Below are positions 1-4,958 of a DNA stretch of 5,451 nt, one piece after another. The notes under the pieces were generated by a model, which made no database searches, was not told the origin of the DNA, and saw only the letters and a program-made list of their open reading frames with translations. Each line of letters opens with the position of its first letter. The first letter of the stretch is position 1. A program made the position numbers and the translations under genes. Source of the DNA: JACQSU01 sp964359785 (GTDB lineage Archaea > Nanobdellota > Nanobdellia > Woesearchaeales > JAGWAF01). The stretch is taken from positions 1 through 5,451 of the forward strand of contig CAYHWL010000099.1 in NCBI GenBank assembly GCA_964359785.1, given 5' to 3'.

Positions 1-54
1 ACGCATCATATAAACATCTTTAGAAAGCTGTTTCTTAAAAAGTATTTTACTCAT
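1..54 (-). CDS. N-terminus of a ferredoxin-NADP reductase / NfnA-like FAD/NAD-binding subunit (partial)
   Basis: Only the first 18 codons are in the window, reading MSKILFKKQLSKDVYMMR from an ATG at 54-52; the gene continues past the left edge. An AAGG Shine-Dalgarno (65-62) lies 7 nt upstream. The pattern M-x-KIL-x-K-x-x-L-x-x-x-V/Y-x-M is how proteins of the sulfide dehydrogenase / NfnA / dihydroorotate dehydrogenase electron-transfer (PyrK-like) family begin, just before their AP-x-IA and PGQF motifs, which would lie outside the window. Members carry FAD and an NAD(H) site; NfnA works with NfnB to move electrons between NADH, ferredoxin and NADPH. The gene is divergent from the transhydrogenase operon, which fits a shared NADPH theme. 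Eighteen residues are too few for certainty: that a gene starts here is likely, the exact family is inference. Confidence 0.55.
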   Translation of the reverse strand, partial: MSKILFKKQLSKDVYMMR

Positions 55-117
55 CTGATCGCCTTATTAATTTATTGAGGGTCGCTGATTAAATGCCTTG
101 ACCAAATTTAAAAAACT

Positions 118-163
118 CTTCCCTTTGGGAAGCCTGCCTGCGGTAGGCAGGGGTAGGGATGGG
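118..163. repeat. Compound palindromic intergenic repeat (two adjacent hairpins)
   Basis: Two perfect hairpins sit back to back: CTTCCC (118-123) pairs with GGGAAG (127-132) around TTT, and CCTGCCT (133-139) pairs with AGGCAGG (145-151) around GCGGT. They are followed by GGTAGGGATGGG and a T-rich stretch starting at 165. Palindromes with CCTGCCT/AGGCAGG arms are, from memory, common dispersed intergenic repeats in Bacteroidota/Ignavibacteriota-type genomes. The second hairpin may have been inserted into an older CTTCCC-TTT-GGGAAGGG repeat. The hairpin plus T-tract could also act as a + strand terminator or attenuator in the pnt leader, but no upstream + strand gene requires one. Confidence 0.65.
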
Positions 164-263
164 CTTTTTATTTTGTCTGTAAAAATATGGAATTCAATTT
201 TATGTAAAAAATATTTTCTTTATAGTGAACTGATTTCAAACAGAAATAATGATAAATGGATAT

Positions 264-291
264 TTGCTCGCATCATCAATATTATTAAATT
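264..291 (+). promoter_or_regulatory. Possible promoter of the pnt operon
   Basis: TTGCTC (264-269) and TAAATT (286-291) are separated by 16 bp and would start transcription about 25-30 nt before the pntAA GTG. The match to the sigma-70 pattern is only moderate and the region is AT-rich, so this is a candidate only. No operator-like inverted repeat is seen next to it. Confidence 0.25.
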
Positions 292-324
292 TAAACAACC
301 ATAATTATCGAACAGGAGAAAACA

Positions 325-1467
325 GTGTTAATAGTAGTTCCAAAGGAGATATTTTTAGGTGAAAACAGGGTAGCGTTAGTTCCGGATGCTGCATCAAAAT
401 TGGTTAAGAGAGGATTTAAAATAATTGTACAGAAGGGAGCCGGTATTAACGCCGGATTTACCGATGAAAAATATCTTAACGCCGGCGCTGACTTAGAAGA
501 AAATGTAGAAAAATTATTTTCTTCTGCAGATATAATTCTGAAAGTACAAAGACCGATAGATAATGAAGAACTGAAGATGCACGAACTCGAATTAATGAAA
601 AGGGGATCTCTGTTAATAACATTTTTTTATTCACTTCTGTATCCTGAACTAGCAAAAAAATCTGCGGAACTTGGAGTGAATGTAATTGCGATGGATTCGA
701 TACCGCGAACTACTCTTGCGCAGAAAATGGATGCGCTAAGTTCGCAGGCAAATATTGCGGGTTACAAAAGTGTGATTCTTTCTGGAAATCATCTCGGGAA
801 AATTTTTCCGTTAATGATGACTGCCGCCGGAACAATTTCTCCGGCAAAAGTAGTAATTATGGGTGCAGGCGTTGCCGGTTTATCCGCGCTTGGCACTGCT
901 AAACGCTTAGGAGCCGTTGTTGAAGTTTCTGATGTTCGACCTGCAGCGAAACAAGAAGTTGAAAGTCTTGGCGGTAAATTTATTGAAGTGCCTACAGATT
1001 CTTCGATGCAGGATGCAAGCGGTTATGCAAAAGAACAATCGCCTGAGTTTTTGCAGAAGCAAAAGGAACTGATATTCAAACATATTACCGAAGCTGACAT
1101 CGTAATAACAACCGCGCTTGTACCCGGGAAAAAAGCCCCTATACTTGTTACCGAAGAGATGGTCCGGAAGATGCGCCCGGGTTCTGTTGTGCTTGATATG
1201 GCAGCAGAGTTTGGCGGTAATTGCGAAGTGAGTGTTAAAGGAAAAACAGTTGTGAAATATGGAGTAACAATTATTGGCGAATCCAACCTGCCAAGTTTAG
1301 TCCCTTATCATGCAAGCGAAATGTATTCGAAGAATTTATTCAACTTGATTGAGCATTTAAGCAGGAAAGGAGATTTTGAATTGAACCTTGACGATGAGAT
1401 TGTTCGCGGTTCGTTGATTGTTTACAACGGGGAAGTGCTTCACGAAAGAACAAGAGAACTTTTATAG
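325..1467 (+). CDS. pntAA: NAD(P) transhydrogenase subunit alpha part 1 (NAD(H)-binding domain I)
   Basis: This is the cytoplasmic NAD(H)-binding domain I of proton-translocating transhydrogenase (NADH + NADP+ + H+ out <-> NAD+ + NADPH + H+ in). The 380-aa length fits the three-subunit (split alpha) type. It starts VPKEIFLGENRVALVP (residues 5-20), typical of the alanine dehydrogenase/PNT N-terminus. Residues R128, Q133, D136 and S139 in PRTTLAQKMDALSSQAN match the loop that contacts the nicotinamide in domain I. The Rossmann signature GAGVAG is at 180-185, followed by the acidic SDVRP at 202-206 that favours NAD over NADP. The C-terminus has the conserved RGSLIVYNGEVLH. The start is GTG, set by AGGAG at 314-318, 6 nt upstream, and by the family N-terminus. 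It is the first gene of the operon, with pntAB 105 bp downstream. No defects are seen. Confidence 0.97.
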   Translation: MLIVVPKEIFLGENRVALVPDAASKLVKRGFKIIVQKGAGINAGFTDEKYLNAGADLEENVEKLFSSADIILKVQRPIDNEELKMHELELMKRGSLLITFFYSLLYPELAKKSAELGVNVIAMDSIPRTTLAQKMDALSSQANIAGYKSVILSGNHLGKIFPLMMTAAGTISPAKVVIMGAGVAGLSALGTAKRLGAVVEVSDVRPAAKQEVESLGGKFIEVPTDSSMQDASGYAKEQSPEFLQKQKELIFKHITEADIVITTALVPGKKAPILVTEEMVRKMRPGSVVLDMAAEFGGNCEVSVKGKTVVKYGVTIIGESNLPSLVPYHASEMYSKNLFNLIEHLSRKGDFELNLDDEIVRGSLIVYNGEVLHERTRELL

Positions 1468-1473
1468 CAGCAG

Positions 1474-1533
1474 GCATTCGGCTGCCGGTTATCAGTTTCT
1501 TAAAAAGTTTTTAGCTGAAAGCTGACAGCCGAA
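1474..1533. repeat. REP-like imperfect hairpin between pntAA and pntAB
   Basis: The arms TTCGGCTG...TCAG (1477-1495) and CTGA...CAGCCGAA (1515-1533) pair at 15 of 19 positions, including an uninterrupted 8-bp TTCGGCTG/CAGCCGAA base, around an AT-rich 19-nt loop. There is no T-tract directly after the stem, so it is more likely a dispersed palindromic repeat, mRNA-stabilising hairpin or weak attenuator than a terminator. A shortened relative (GCATTCGGCT ... TTTTTAGCTGAA) lies just after the pntB stop at 3261-3282. Confidence 0.6.
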
Positions 1534-1572
1534 CGTTCAAATAATTTTTAAAACTAAAAAAGGATTATACAC

Positions 1573-1857
1573 ATGGAAAGCGTTGGCTTAATGATGTTAA
1601 TATATGTTTTTGTTCTGGCGGTGTTTATTGGTTTTGAATTGATCAGCAAAGTACCGCCCGTTTTGCATACGCCGTTGATGAGCGGTTCAAACGCAATATC
1701 GGGAATTACAATTATTGGTTCGCTTCTTGCTGCCGGCGAAAAGGAGTTTACAATTAGTACAATCCTGGGAACCATTGCGGTAGCTTTCGCAATGATAAAT
1801 GTAGTAGGCGGATTTTTAGTTACAGATCGCATGCTCAAAATGTTCAAAAAGAAGTGA
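1573..1857 (+). CDS. pntAB: NAD(P) transhydrogenase subunit alpha part 2 (membrane domain II, alpha section)
   Basis: This 94-aa membrane protein is the separate alpha portion of the proton-conducting domain II, as in Rhodospirillum- and Thermus-type three-subunit enzymes. Three hydrophobic segments are visible, near residues 3-22, 41-54 and 60-82. The family hallmark KVPPVLHTPLMSGSNAISG runs from about 26 to 44. Its His (H32, in LHTPLMS) is a conserved candidate for proton handling. The C-terminal GGFLVTDRMLKMFKKK is also typical and should be cytoplasmic. ATG at 1573 is preceded by AAGGA (1560-1564) 8 nt upstream. The gene ends TGA at 1855-1857, 8 bp before pntB, indicating tight coupling with it. 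Length and motifs are complete. Confidence 0.96.
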   Translation: MESVGLMMLIYVFVLAVFIGFELISKVPPVLHTPLMSGSNAISGITIIGSLLAAGEKEFTISTILGTIAVAFAMINVVGGFLVTDRMLKMFKKK

Positions 1858-1865
1858 GATGAGAG

Positions 1866-3254
1866 ATGAAAATTCTAATTGAGATCAGCTATTTAGTTTC
1901 ATCCATTCTTTTTGTTTTCGGAATCAAACAGCTCAGCTCTCCAAAGACCGCACGAAAGGGAAATTTTCTTGCCGGAGTTGGAATGCTTATAGCAATTATT
2001 GTAACGCTTCTCGATCGAAAGGTGTTGACTTATGAGTGGATCATCATCGGATTAATCATCGGATCGGTAGTAGGTGCAATTCTCGCTTATAAAACTTCGA
2101 TGACTGGAATGCCGCAAATGGTCGGAATGTTAAACGGATTTGGCGGCGGCGCATCAACGCTTGTTGCGCTTTCTGAATTTTATAAACTAAAGGGCAATAT
2201 CCCGATTGAAACAGGCGTTGCAATTATTCTCAGTTTGTTGATTGGAAGCGTAACATTTACCGGCTCTATGATTGCTTTTGGAAAACTGCAAGGTTTGGTT
2301 ACAGGAAAAGTTGTTAAGTATCCGGGGCAGCATCTACTAAATCTTTTGTTGGTGCTTTTTATTTTATCTGCCGGCGCATACATTGTTTTCAATCCGGCAG
2401 AAGCTGCATTAACTCTTGCAGTAACTTTTGTTGCGCTTGCTTTGGGTGTGCTTGTTGTTCTTCCAATCGGCGGTGCAGATATGCCCGTTGCAATTTCTCT
2501 TCTTAACTCGTATTCCGGAATTGCCGGTTCAACCACAGGATTTGTTCTTCAGAATAATGAATTAATTATTGCCGGTGCGTTGGTTGGCGCTTCGGGAATT
2601 ATTTTAACAAACATTATGTGCAAGGGAATGAACCGTTCTTTGATGAATGTTTTATTGGGTGGATGGGAAAGCGCCGGCGCCGGCGGTGCGGCAGCATCAA
2701 CCTCAACCTCAAGTGTAAAAGGCGACGTGAAATCAGTTGATGCCGAAGAAGCCGCAATGATCTTTGATTCAGCAAGCAGCGTAATAATTGTTCCCGGTTA
2801 CGGAATGGCAGTAGCACAAGCTCAACATGCCGTTAGAGATTTTGTTAACGCGCTCGAAGCGAGAGGAATCAAGGTACGCTTTGCAATTCATCCCGTTGCC
2901 GGTAGAATGCCCGGACATATGAACGTGCTGCTTGCCGAAGCGCAAGTGTCTTATGATAAAATGTATGCGATGGAAGATATCAACGATGATTTTTCAAATA
3001 CGGATATTGTGCTTGTAATCGGTGCCAACGATGTTGTTAATCCCGCTGCCCGGCATGATCAATCAAGTCCGATCTATGGAATGCCGATACTCAACGTTGA
3101 TTACGCGAAAACCGTCATCGTCAATAAACGTTCGATGAATGTTGGTTATGCCGGAATTGAAAATGAGTTGTTCTTCTATCCTAACACTTTGATGTATTTT
3201 GGCGATGCAAGGGATGCGATGGTGAAGTTGACGCACGAGATAAAGAATCTATAG
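1866..3254 (+). CDS. pntB: NAD(P) transhydrogenase subunit beta (membrane domain II plus NADP(H)-binding domain III)
   Basis: This 462-aa subunit carries most of the membrane domain and the NADP(H)-binding domain. About nine hydrophobic segments occupy residues 3-255, including MTGMPQMVGMLNGFGGGAS (79-97) and GGADMPVAISLLNSYSG (202-218), both strongly conserved. A small Ala/Gly/Ser/Thr-rich linker (about 268-285) leads to domain III. Domain III shows GYGMAVAQAQ (311-320), HPVAGRMPGHMNVLLAEA (342-359), GANDVVNPAA (386-395), VNKRSM (419-424) and GYAGIEN (427-433), which form the NADP(H) site and its lid. Where E. coli PntB has the proton-channel His91, this protein has Asn (N90, in MLNGFGG), a natural variant also known from Thermus-like enzymes. 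ATG at 1866 follows pntAB by 8 bp, with a purine-rich GAGATGAGAG upstream. The gene is full length, and a hairpin follows the stop directly. Confidence 0.97.
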   Translation: MKILIEISYLVSSILFVFGIKQLSSPKTARKGNFLAGVGMLIAIIVTLLDRKVLTYEWIIIGLIIGSVVGAILAYKTSMTGMPQMVGMLNGFGGGASTLVALSEFYKLKGNIPIETGVAIILSLLIGSVTFTGSMIAFGKLQGLVTGKVVKYPGQHLLNLLLVLFILSAGAYIVFNPAEAALTLAVTFVALALGVLVVLPIGGADMPVAISLLNSYSGIAGSTTGFVLQNNELIIAGALVGASGIILTNIMCKGMNRSLMNVLLGGWESAGAGGAAASTSTSSVKGDVKSVDAEEAAMIFDSASSVIIVPGYGMAVAQAQHAVRDFVNALEARGIKVRFAIHPVAGRMPGHMNVLLAEAQVSYDKMYAMEDINDDFSNTDIVLVIGANDVVNPAARHDQSSPIYGMPILNVDYAKTVIVNKRSMNVGYAGIENELFFYPNTLMYFGDARDAMVKLTHEIKNL

Positions 3255-3260
3255 CTGTCT

Positions 3261-3300
3261 GCATTCGGCTTTTTTAGCTGAAGAGGCAAATCTTTTTTTT
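3261..3300 (+). terminator. Probable terminator of the pnt operon
   Basis: TTTCGGCT-like arm ATTCGGCT (stem 3264-3270) pairs with AGCTGAA (3276-3282), one G-U included, around five T residues. A second T-run of eight follows at 3293-3300. The stem is short and the T-run begins about 10 nt after it, so intrinsic termination would be weak unless the loop or T-tract acts otherwise. The position, 7-10 bp after the pntB stop, supports the role. The sequence is a shortened relative of the hairpin at 1474-1533. Confidence 0.45.
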
Positions 3301-3474
3301 GATTAAAAAAGGTGAGTAGCGAATAAAAGTGTGTTTAAAATTATGAATTAATGCAGCGACGCCAGCAAGCTCAAGAGTTGATATGTAAGAAAGTTTGGTG
3401 TGAGGTGGTAGTTCCCCAAATATTTCATAGATATTCTCCAATTCTGCCAACACCTTGTTTTTTAGATTATTCAT
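3274..3474 (-). pseudogene. Truncated HEPN-type (HepT-like) toxin gene
   Basis: The frame starts ATG at 3474-3472, overlapping the end of the nucleotidyltransferase gene by 8 nt, the usual arrangement of MNT-HEPN modules. Residues 1-46 (MNNLKNKVLAELENIYEIFG ... LELAGVAALIHNF) look like the N-terminal helices of a HEPN protein in which HNF is normally followed by Y-x-x-x-E and more helices, giving 110-150 aa in total. Here the similarity stops after HNF, near base 3337, and 20 unrelated residues lead to a stop inside the pntB terminator region. The C-terminal RNase motif (R-x4-6-H) is therefore missing and a functional toxin is unlikely. The cassette's expected attC site is absent too, which points to one deletion at the array/pnt boundary. 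The family call rests on a short stretch. Confidence 0.6.
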
Positions 3475-3736
3475 AAAGGAGAATACCTTCAGTTCTAACT
3501 AGATCACAAAAAAGTGACTTTTTATTTAAGTCAATGACATCAACAGGTTTTGATAGACTAAAAATCAGTTCACTATAAAACTTAAAAAATAAAGAACCTT
3601 CTATTCCTTCAACTGCCAAATCAATATCATTAGCATCTCTAAAAGAATCAAGACTGGAACCAAATAGATATAATTTAGATACTTTATACCTTTTGGCTAT
3701 TTCTTTTAATTTAATTTTATCTTCATTCGAAATCAT
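3467..3736 (-). CDS. Minimal nucleotidyltransferase (MNT) domain protein, antitoxin type
   Basis: This 89-aa protein has the small nucleotidyltransferase core: YLFGSS (residues 23-28) followed by D37-I-D39 (GS-x9-D-x-D) and a third likely metal ligand D66 in VDVID. MNT proteins next to HEPN proteins form toxin-antitoxin systems; in the MntA-HepT case the MNT protein AMPylates the HEPN toxin and so neutralises it. The N-terminus DKIKLKEIAKRYKVSKLYLF is typical. A longer reading from TTG at 3778 adds 14 residues with no family character, so the ATG at 3736-3734 is preferred; no clear Shine-Dalgarno precedes it. The HEPN partner overlaps its 3' end but is truncated, leaving this gene an antitoxin without an active toxin. 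The catalytic residues are intact. Confidence 0.82.
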   Translation of the reverse strand: MISNEDKIKLKEIAKRYKVSKLYLFGSSLDSFRDANDIDLAVEGIEGSLFFKFYSELIFSLSKPVDVIDLNKKSLFCDLVRTEGILLYE

Positions 3737-3739
3737 AGT

Positions 3740-3771
3740 CAAAACTAATTGAAAGTTTATTATTGTGCAAA
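3740..3771 (-). promoter_or_regulatory. Possible Bacteroidota-type promoter of the MNT gene
   Basis: On the - strand TTTG (3771-3768) and TAGTTTTG (3747-3740) are 20 bp apart, fitting the TTTG-N19-21-TAnnTTTG pattern known from Bacteroidota. The second box ends only 3 nt before the ATG, so a transcript from it would be nearly leaderless, agreeing with the missing Shine-Dalgarno. Such boxes occur by chance in AT-rich DNA, so confidence is low. Confidence 0.28.
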
Positions 3772-3786
3772 TACCCAATTATGAAA

Positions 3787-3976
3787 CGTATAACGGCGTG
3801 GCAACTAAAGCGCTGCCCAACACAACAATGCAGCACTGAAAAGCCAACGCCAATAATTATTAAAAATTTATTTAACAGAACTAACTAACACATAAACAAT
3901 ACACGGAAGAACTAAGCTAATAATTACACAAATGCCGAAAGCGAAAACGGCGTCCGCTTGATTGGCTTGTTATACG
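3787..3976 (-). repeat. attC-like recombination site after the higBA cassette (element 1)
   Basis: A 190-bp imperfect palindrome bounded by CGTATAAC (3787-3794) and GTTATACG (3969-3976), perfect inverses that would be the R' and R'' boxes. Inside them the arms pair: AAGCG (3808-3812) with CGCTT (3955-3959), CAA (3802-3804) with TTG (3962-3964), GCC (3815-3817) with GGC (3949-3951). G3960 and T3953 on one arm have no clear partner, like the extrahelical bases of attC. On the cassette (-) strand the start reads TATAACAAGCCAATCAAGCG, much like Vibrio-type attC sites. The centre is AT-rich and, at this size, the site is longer than the classical 57-141 bp. It begins 11 bp after the higA stop. The core GTTATAC departs from GTTRRRY at one position. 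No gene is seen in 3779-3987. Confidence 0.7.
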
Positions 3977-3987
3977 CATTTATTTAG

Positions 3988-4263
3988 TTAAACTACTTCT
4001 ATTCTTATTTTTCTTCCTAAAGTTCGAGCATAACGACCAAGTGTAGAAAGCTTAATATCTTCAGAGTGGTTTTCAATCCTTGATATGACAGATTTTTTTG
4101 TTTCCAATTTATTTGCTAATTCTTCTTGAGTTAATCCCGATTTTTCTCGCAATCCTTTAAGTAATGCACCTATCTTAAAATTTTGATAACCTATATCATA
4201 ATTTTCAGCAAACGCCGCATCATCTTTTTTCCTTTGTGCAACATATTTTTTCAAATCACTCAT
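3988..4263 (-). CDS. higA: HigA-type antitoxin, XRE-family helix-turn-helix
   Basis: This 91-aa protein neutralises the HigB toxin encoded just upstream and probably represses the operon. Residues about 33-86 form an XRE/Cro helix-turn-helix: LLKGLREKSGLTQEELANKL, then the recognition segment around KKSVISRIENH and LSTLGRYARTLG. The N-terminal MSDLKKYVAQRKKDDAAFAE is usual for HigA proteins paired with Gp49-like toxins. ATG at 4263-4261 is preferred over a possible ATG at 4281: AAGGA lies about 10 nt upstream of it, and it overlaps the higB stop by 8 nt (4256-4263), as is usual for translational coupling. The gene ends TAA at 3990-3988, followed by the attC-like element 1. It looks intact. 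Confidence 0.92.
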   Translation of the reverse strand: MSDLKKYVAQRKKDDAAFAENYDIGYQNFKIGALLKGLREKSGLTQEELANKLETKKSVISRIENHSEDIKLSTLGRYARTLGRKIRIEVV

Positions 4264-4612
4264 TTCTTTTCTTCCTTTCATAATAGTTTCTTTTTCTTAC
4301 TTCTGCAATTTTAATTTCATTCAACGGTGTTTTTTGTGTTTTCTTTACAAATCCATTTGTTATTATAAAATTCCCATTAGACTCGAAAAAACCTAATAGC
4401 CTAAAAATATCACTAGAAAAAATTACTCTAACTTCCCAAATATCATCTGTGCTTATTAGTTTCTTAAAATATTGTCTAGTAACAATGGAGGTATCTTCAA
4501 AAAGATCTAAAACCCAAGTAATTTTTTTAGCTTGTTTCCCATTAAGAGAATCAAGGAATTCCTTTGCAGGATATTTACCAGATTCTGTTTGATAAAAATT
4601 TACTTCTCGCAT
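4256..4612 (-). CDS. higB: HigB-type toxin, RelE/ParE superfamily (phage Gp49-like)
   Basis: This 118-aa protein belongs to the Gp49-like branch (PF05973) of RelE-fold toxins, usually ribosome-dependent mRNA interferases that cleave translated mRNA. Visible hallmarks are the N-terminal FYQTESGKYPAKEFLDSL, then IWEVRV (58-63), FRLLGFFE (70-77) and the C-terminal NGFVKKTQKTPLNEIKIAE (86-104), where basic residues bind RNA. The toxin precedes the antitoxin, the order characteristic of higBA. The ATG at 4612 lies 8 nt downstream of an inverted repeat and promoter (4621-4651), so the leader is very short and no clear Shine-Dalgarno is seen. It is complete in length and probably active, held in check by HigA. 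Confidence 0.92.
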   Translation of the reverse strand: MREVNFYQTESGKYPAKEFLDSLNGKQAKKITWVLDLFEDTSIVTRQYFKKLISTDDIWEVRVIFSSDIFRLLGFFESNGNFIITNGFVKKTQKTPLNEIKIAEVRKRNYYERKKRNE

Positions 4613-4620
4613 AATGAAAA

Positions 4621-4651
4621 GTTAGCATAAAAGCTAACCTAAATCAATCAA
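4621..4651 (-). promoter_or_regulatory. higBA promoter with overlapping operator palindrome
   Basis: On the - strand TTGATT (4651-4646) and TATGCT (4629-4624) are 16 bp apart, a good sigma-70-like promoter. The inverted repeat GTTAGC (4621-4626) / GCTAAC (4633-4638) with a 6-bp spacer covers the -10 box, the expected place for autorepression by the HigA helix-turn-helix dimer. The presence of this promoter inside the cassette means higBA does not depend on an integron Pc promoter. Confidence 0.65.
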
Positions 4652-4671
4652 AAATTTTTGTAATGCTTATG

Positions 4672-4958
4672 CGTATAACGGCGTTGGTAAGCTGCCGCCC
4701 CGCACAACAATGCCGCTTTAATTGAACAATTTATTAATTAGAACAAACTTTCATTTACAAACTACCACGAACAACAAAGCCAAAACGGTAGAACATATTT
4801 TTTAATTAAACAAATGCCAAGAGCGAACTCGCGGTCAGCTTGACCCGCTGGTTGAGACTGTCGAAAAACCAGACTTTTTAATTTTTTCTGTTTGTTATTA
4901 CTTCATTTTGTAATCTTTTTTTGTCTTACTTTACCTTTTCCGACAGTCTCGTTATATG
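4672..4958 (-). repeat. attC-like recombination site after the parE cassette (element 2), split by an insertion
   Basis: Ends are CGTATAAC (4672-4679) and GTTATATG (4951-4958). Removing the 97-bp insertion and one GTT copy leaves 187 bp, nearly the size of element 1. The arms form a longer stem than in element 1: GCG (4681-4683) with CGC (4846-4848), GGT (4686-4688) with ACC (4843-4845), AAGCTG (4689-4694) with CAGCTT (4836-4841), CCGC (4695-4698) with GCGG (4831-4834). G4842 and T4835 bulge from one arm and TT 4684-4685 from the other, as extrahelical bases and central spacer do in attC. Boxes shared with element 1 are CACAACAATGC (4703-4713) and AATTA.ACAAATGCC (4804-4818). The 352 bp 4613-4964 hold this site, the insertion and the higBA promoter; no gene is seen there. 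Confidence 0.68.
4854..4950. mobile_element. 97-bp MITE-like insertion with GTT target duplication
   Basis: GAGACTGTCG (4854-4863) and CGACAGTCTC (4941-4950) are perfect 10-bp terminal inverted repeats, extended by AAAA/TTTT with one extra C. GTT occurs directly on both sides (4851-4853 and 4951-4953), and removing the element plus one GTT restores a continuous attC-like end matching element 1. The interior is T-rich with no coding capacity, so it would need a transposase in trans. The ends resemble those of some IS5- or IS1182-related elements with GAG-x-CTGT termini, but the family cannot be fixed from this. It could be a MITE or the relic of a deleted insertion sequence. As a strong palindrome just after parE it may also act as a terminator. 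Confidence 0.72.

Larger units (their letters stand above)
55..324. other. Divergent intergenic region between the NfnA-like gene and pntAA
   Basis: This 270-bp gap separates two divergently transcribed genes, so it must hold promoters for both. It contains a compound palindromic repeat (118-163), a possible promoter for the pnt operon (264-291) and the pntAA Shine-Dalgarno AGGAG (314-318). A reading frame that can be drawn from a TTG at 98 runs through the palindrome and has no recognisable protein character, so no gene is called. No RNA gene or riboswitch is recognised. Confidence 0.6.

Noticed and set aside
98..304. A 68-codon + strand reading frame upstream of pntAA
   Set aside because: It needs a TTG start, runs through the palindromic repeat at 118-163, and the translation shows no protein-like features; its length is expected by chance in this gap.
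1023..2817. Several antisense reading frames within pntAA, pntAB and pntB (such as 2614-2817, Arg/Leu-rich)
   Set aside because: They are mirror images of well-conserved coding sequence, with skewed low-complexity composition and no ribosome binding site or family resemblance.
3737..3778. Upstream TTG start adding 14 residues to the MNT protein
   Set aside because: The added residues have no counterpart in MNT proteins, and the ATG at 3736 gives the typical N-terminus.
3787..3976. The attC-like element read as a structured ncRNA or riboswitch
   Set aside because: It lies after, not before, genes, has inverse-complement ends at the edge of gene modules, and its best-paired arms match the attC pattern; no known riboswitch core was recognised.
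4264..4281. Upstream ATG start for higA (97 aa)
   Set aside because: The ATG at 4263 has a correctly spaced AAGGA and the usual 8-nt overlap with higB, while the upstream ATG lacks a ribosome binding site.
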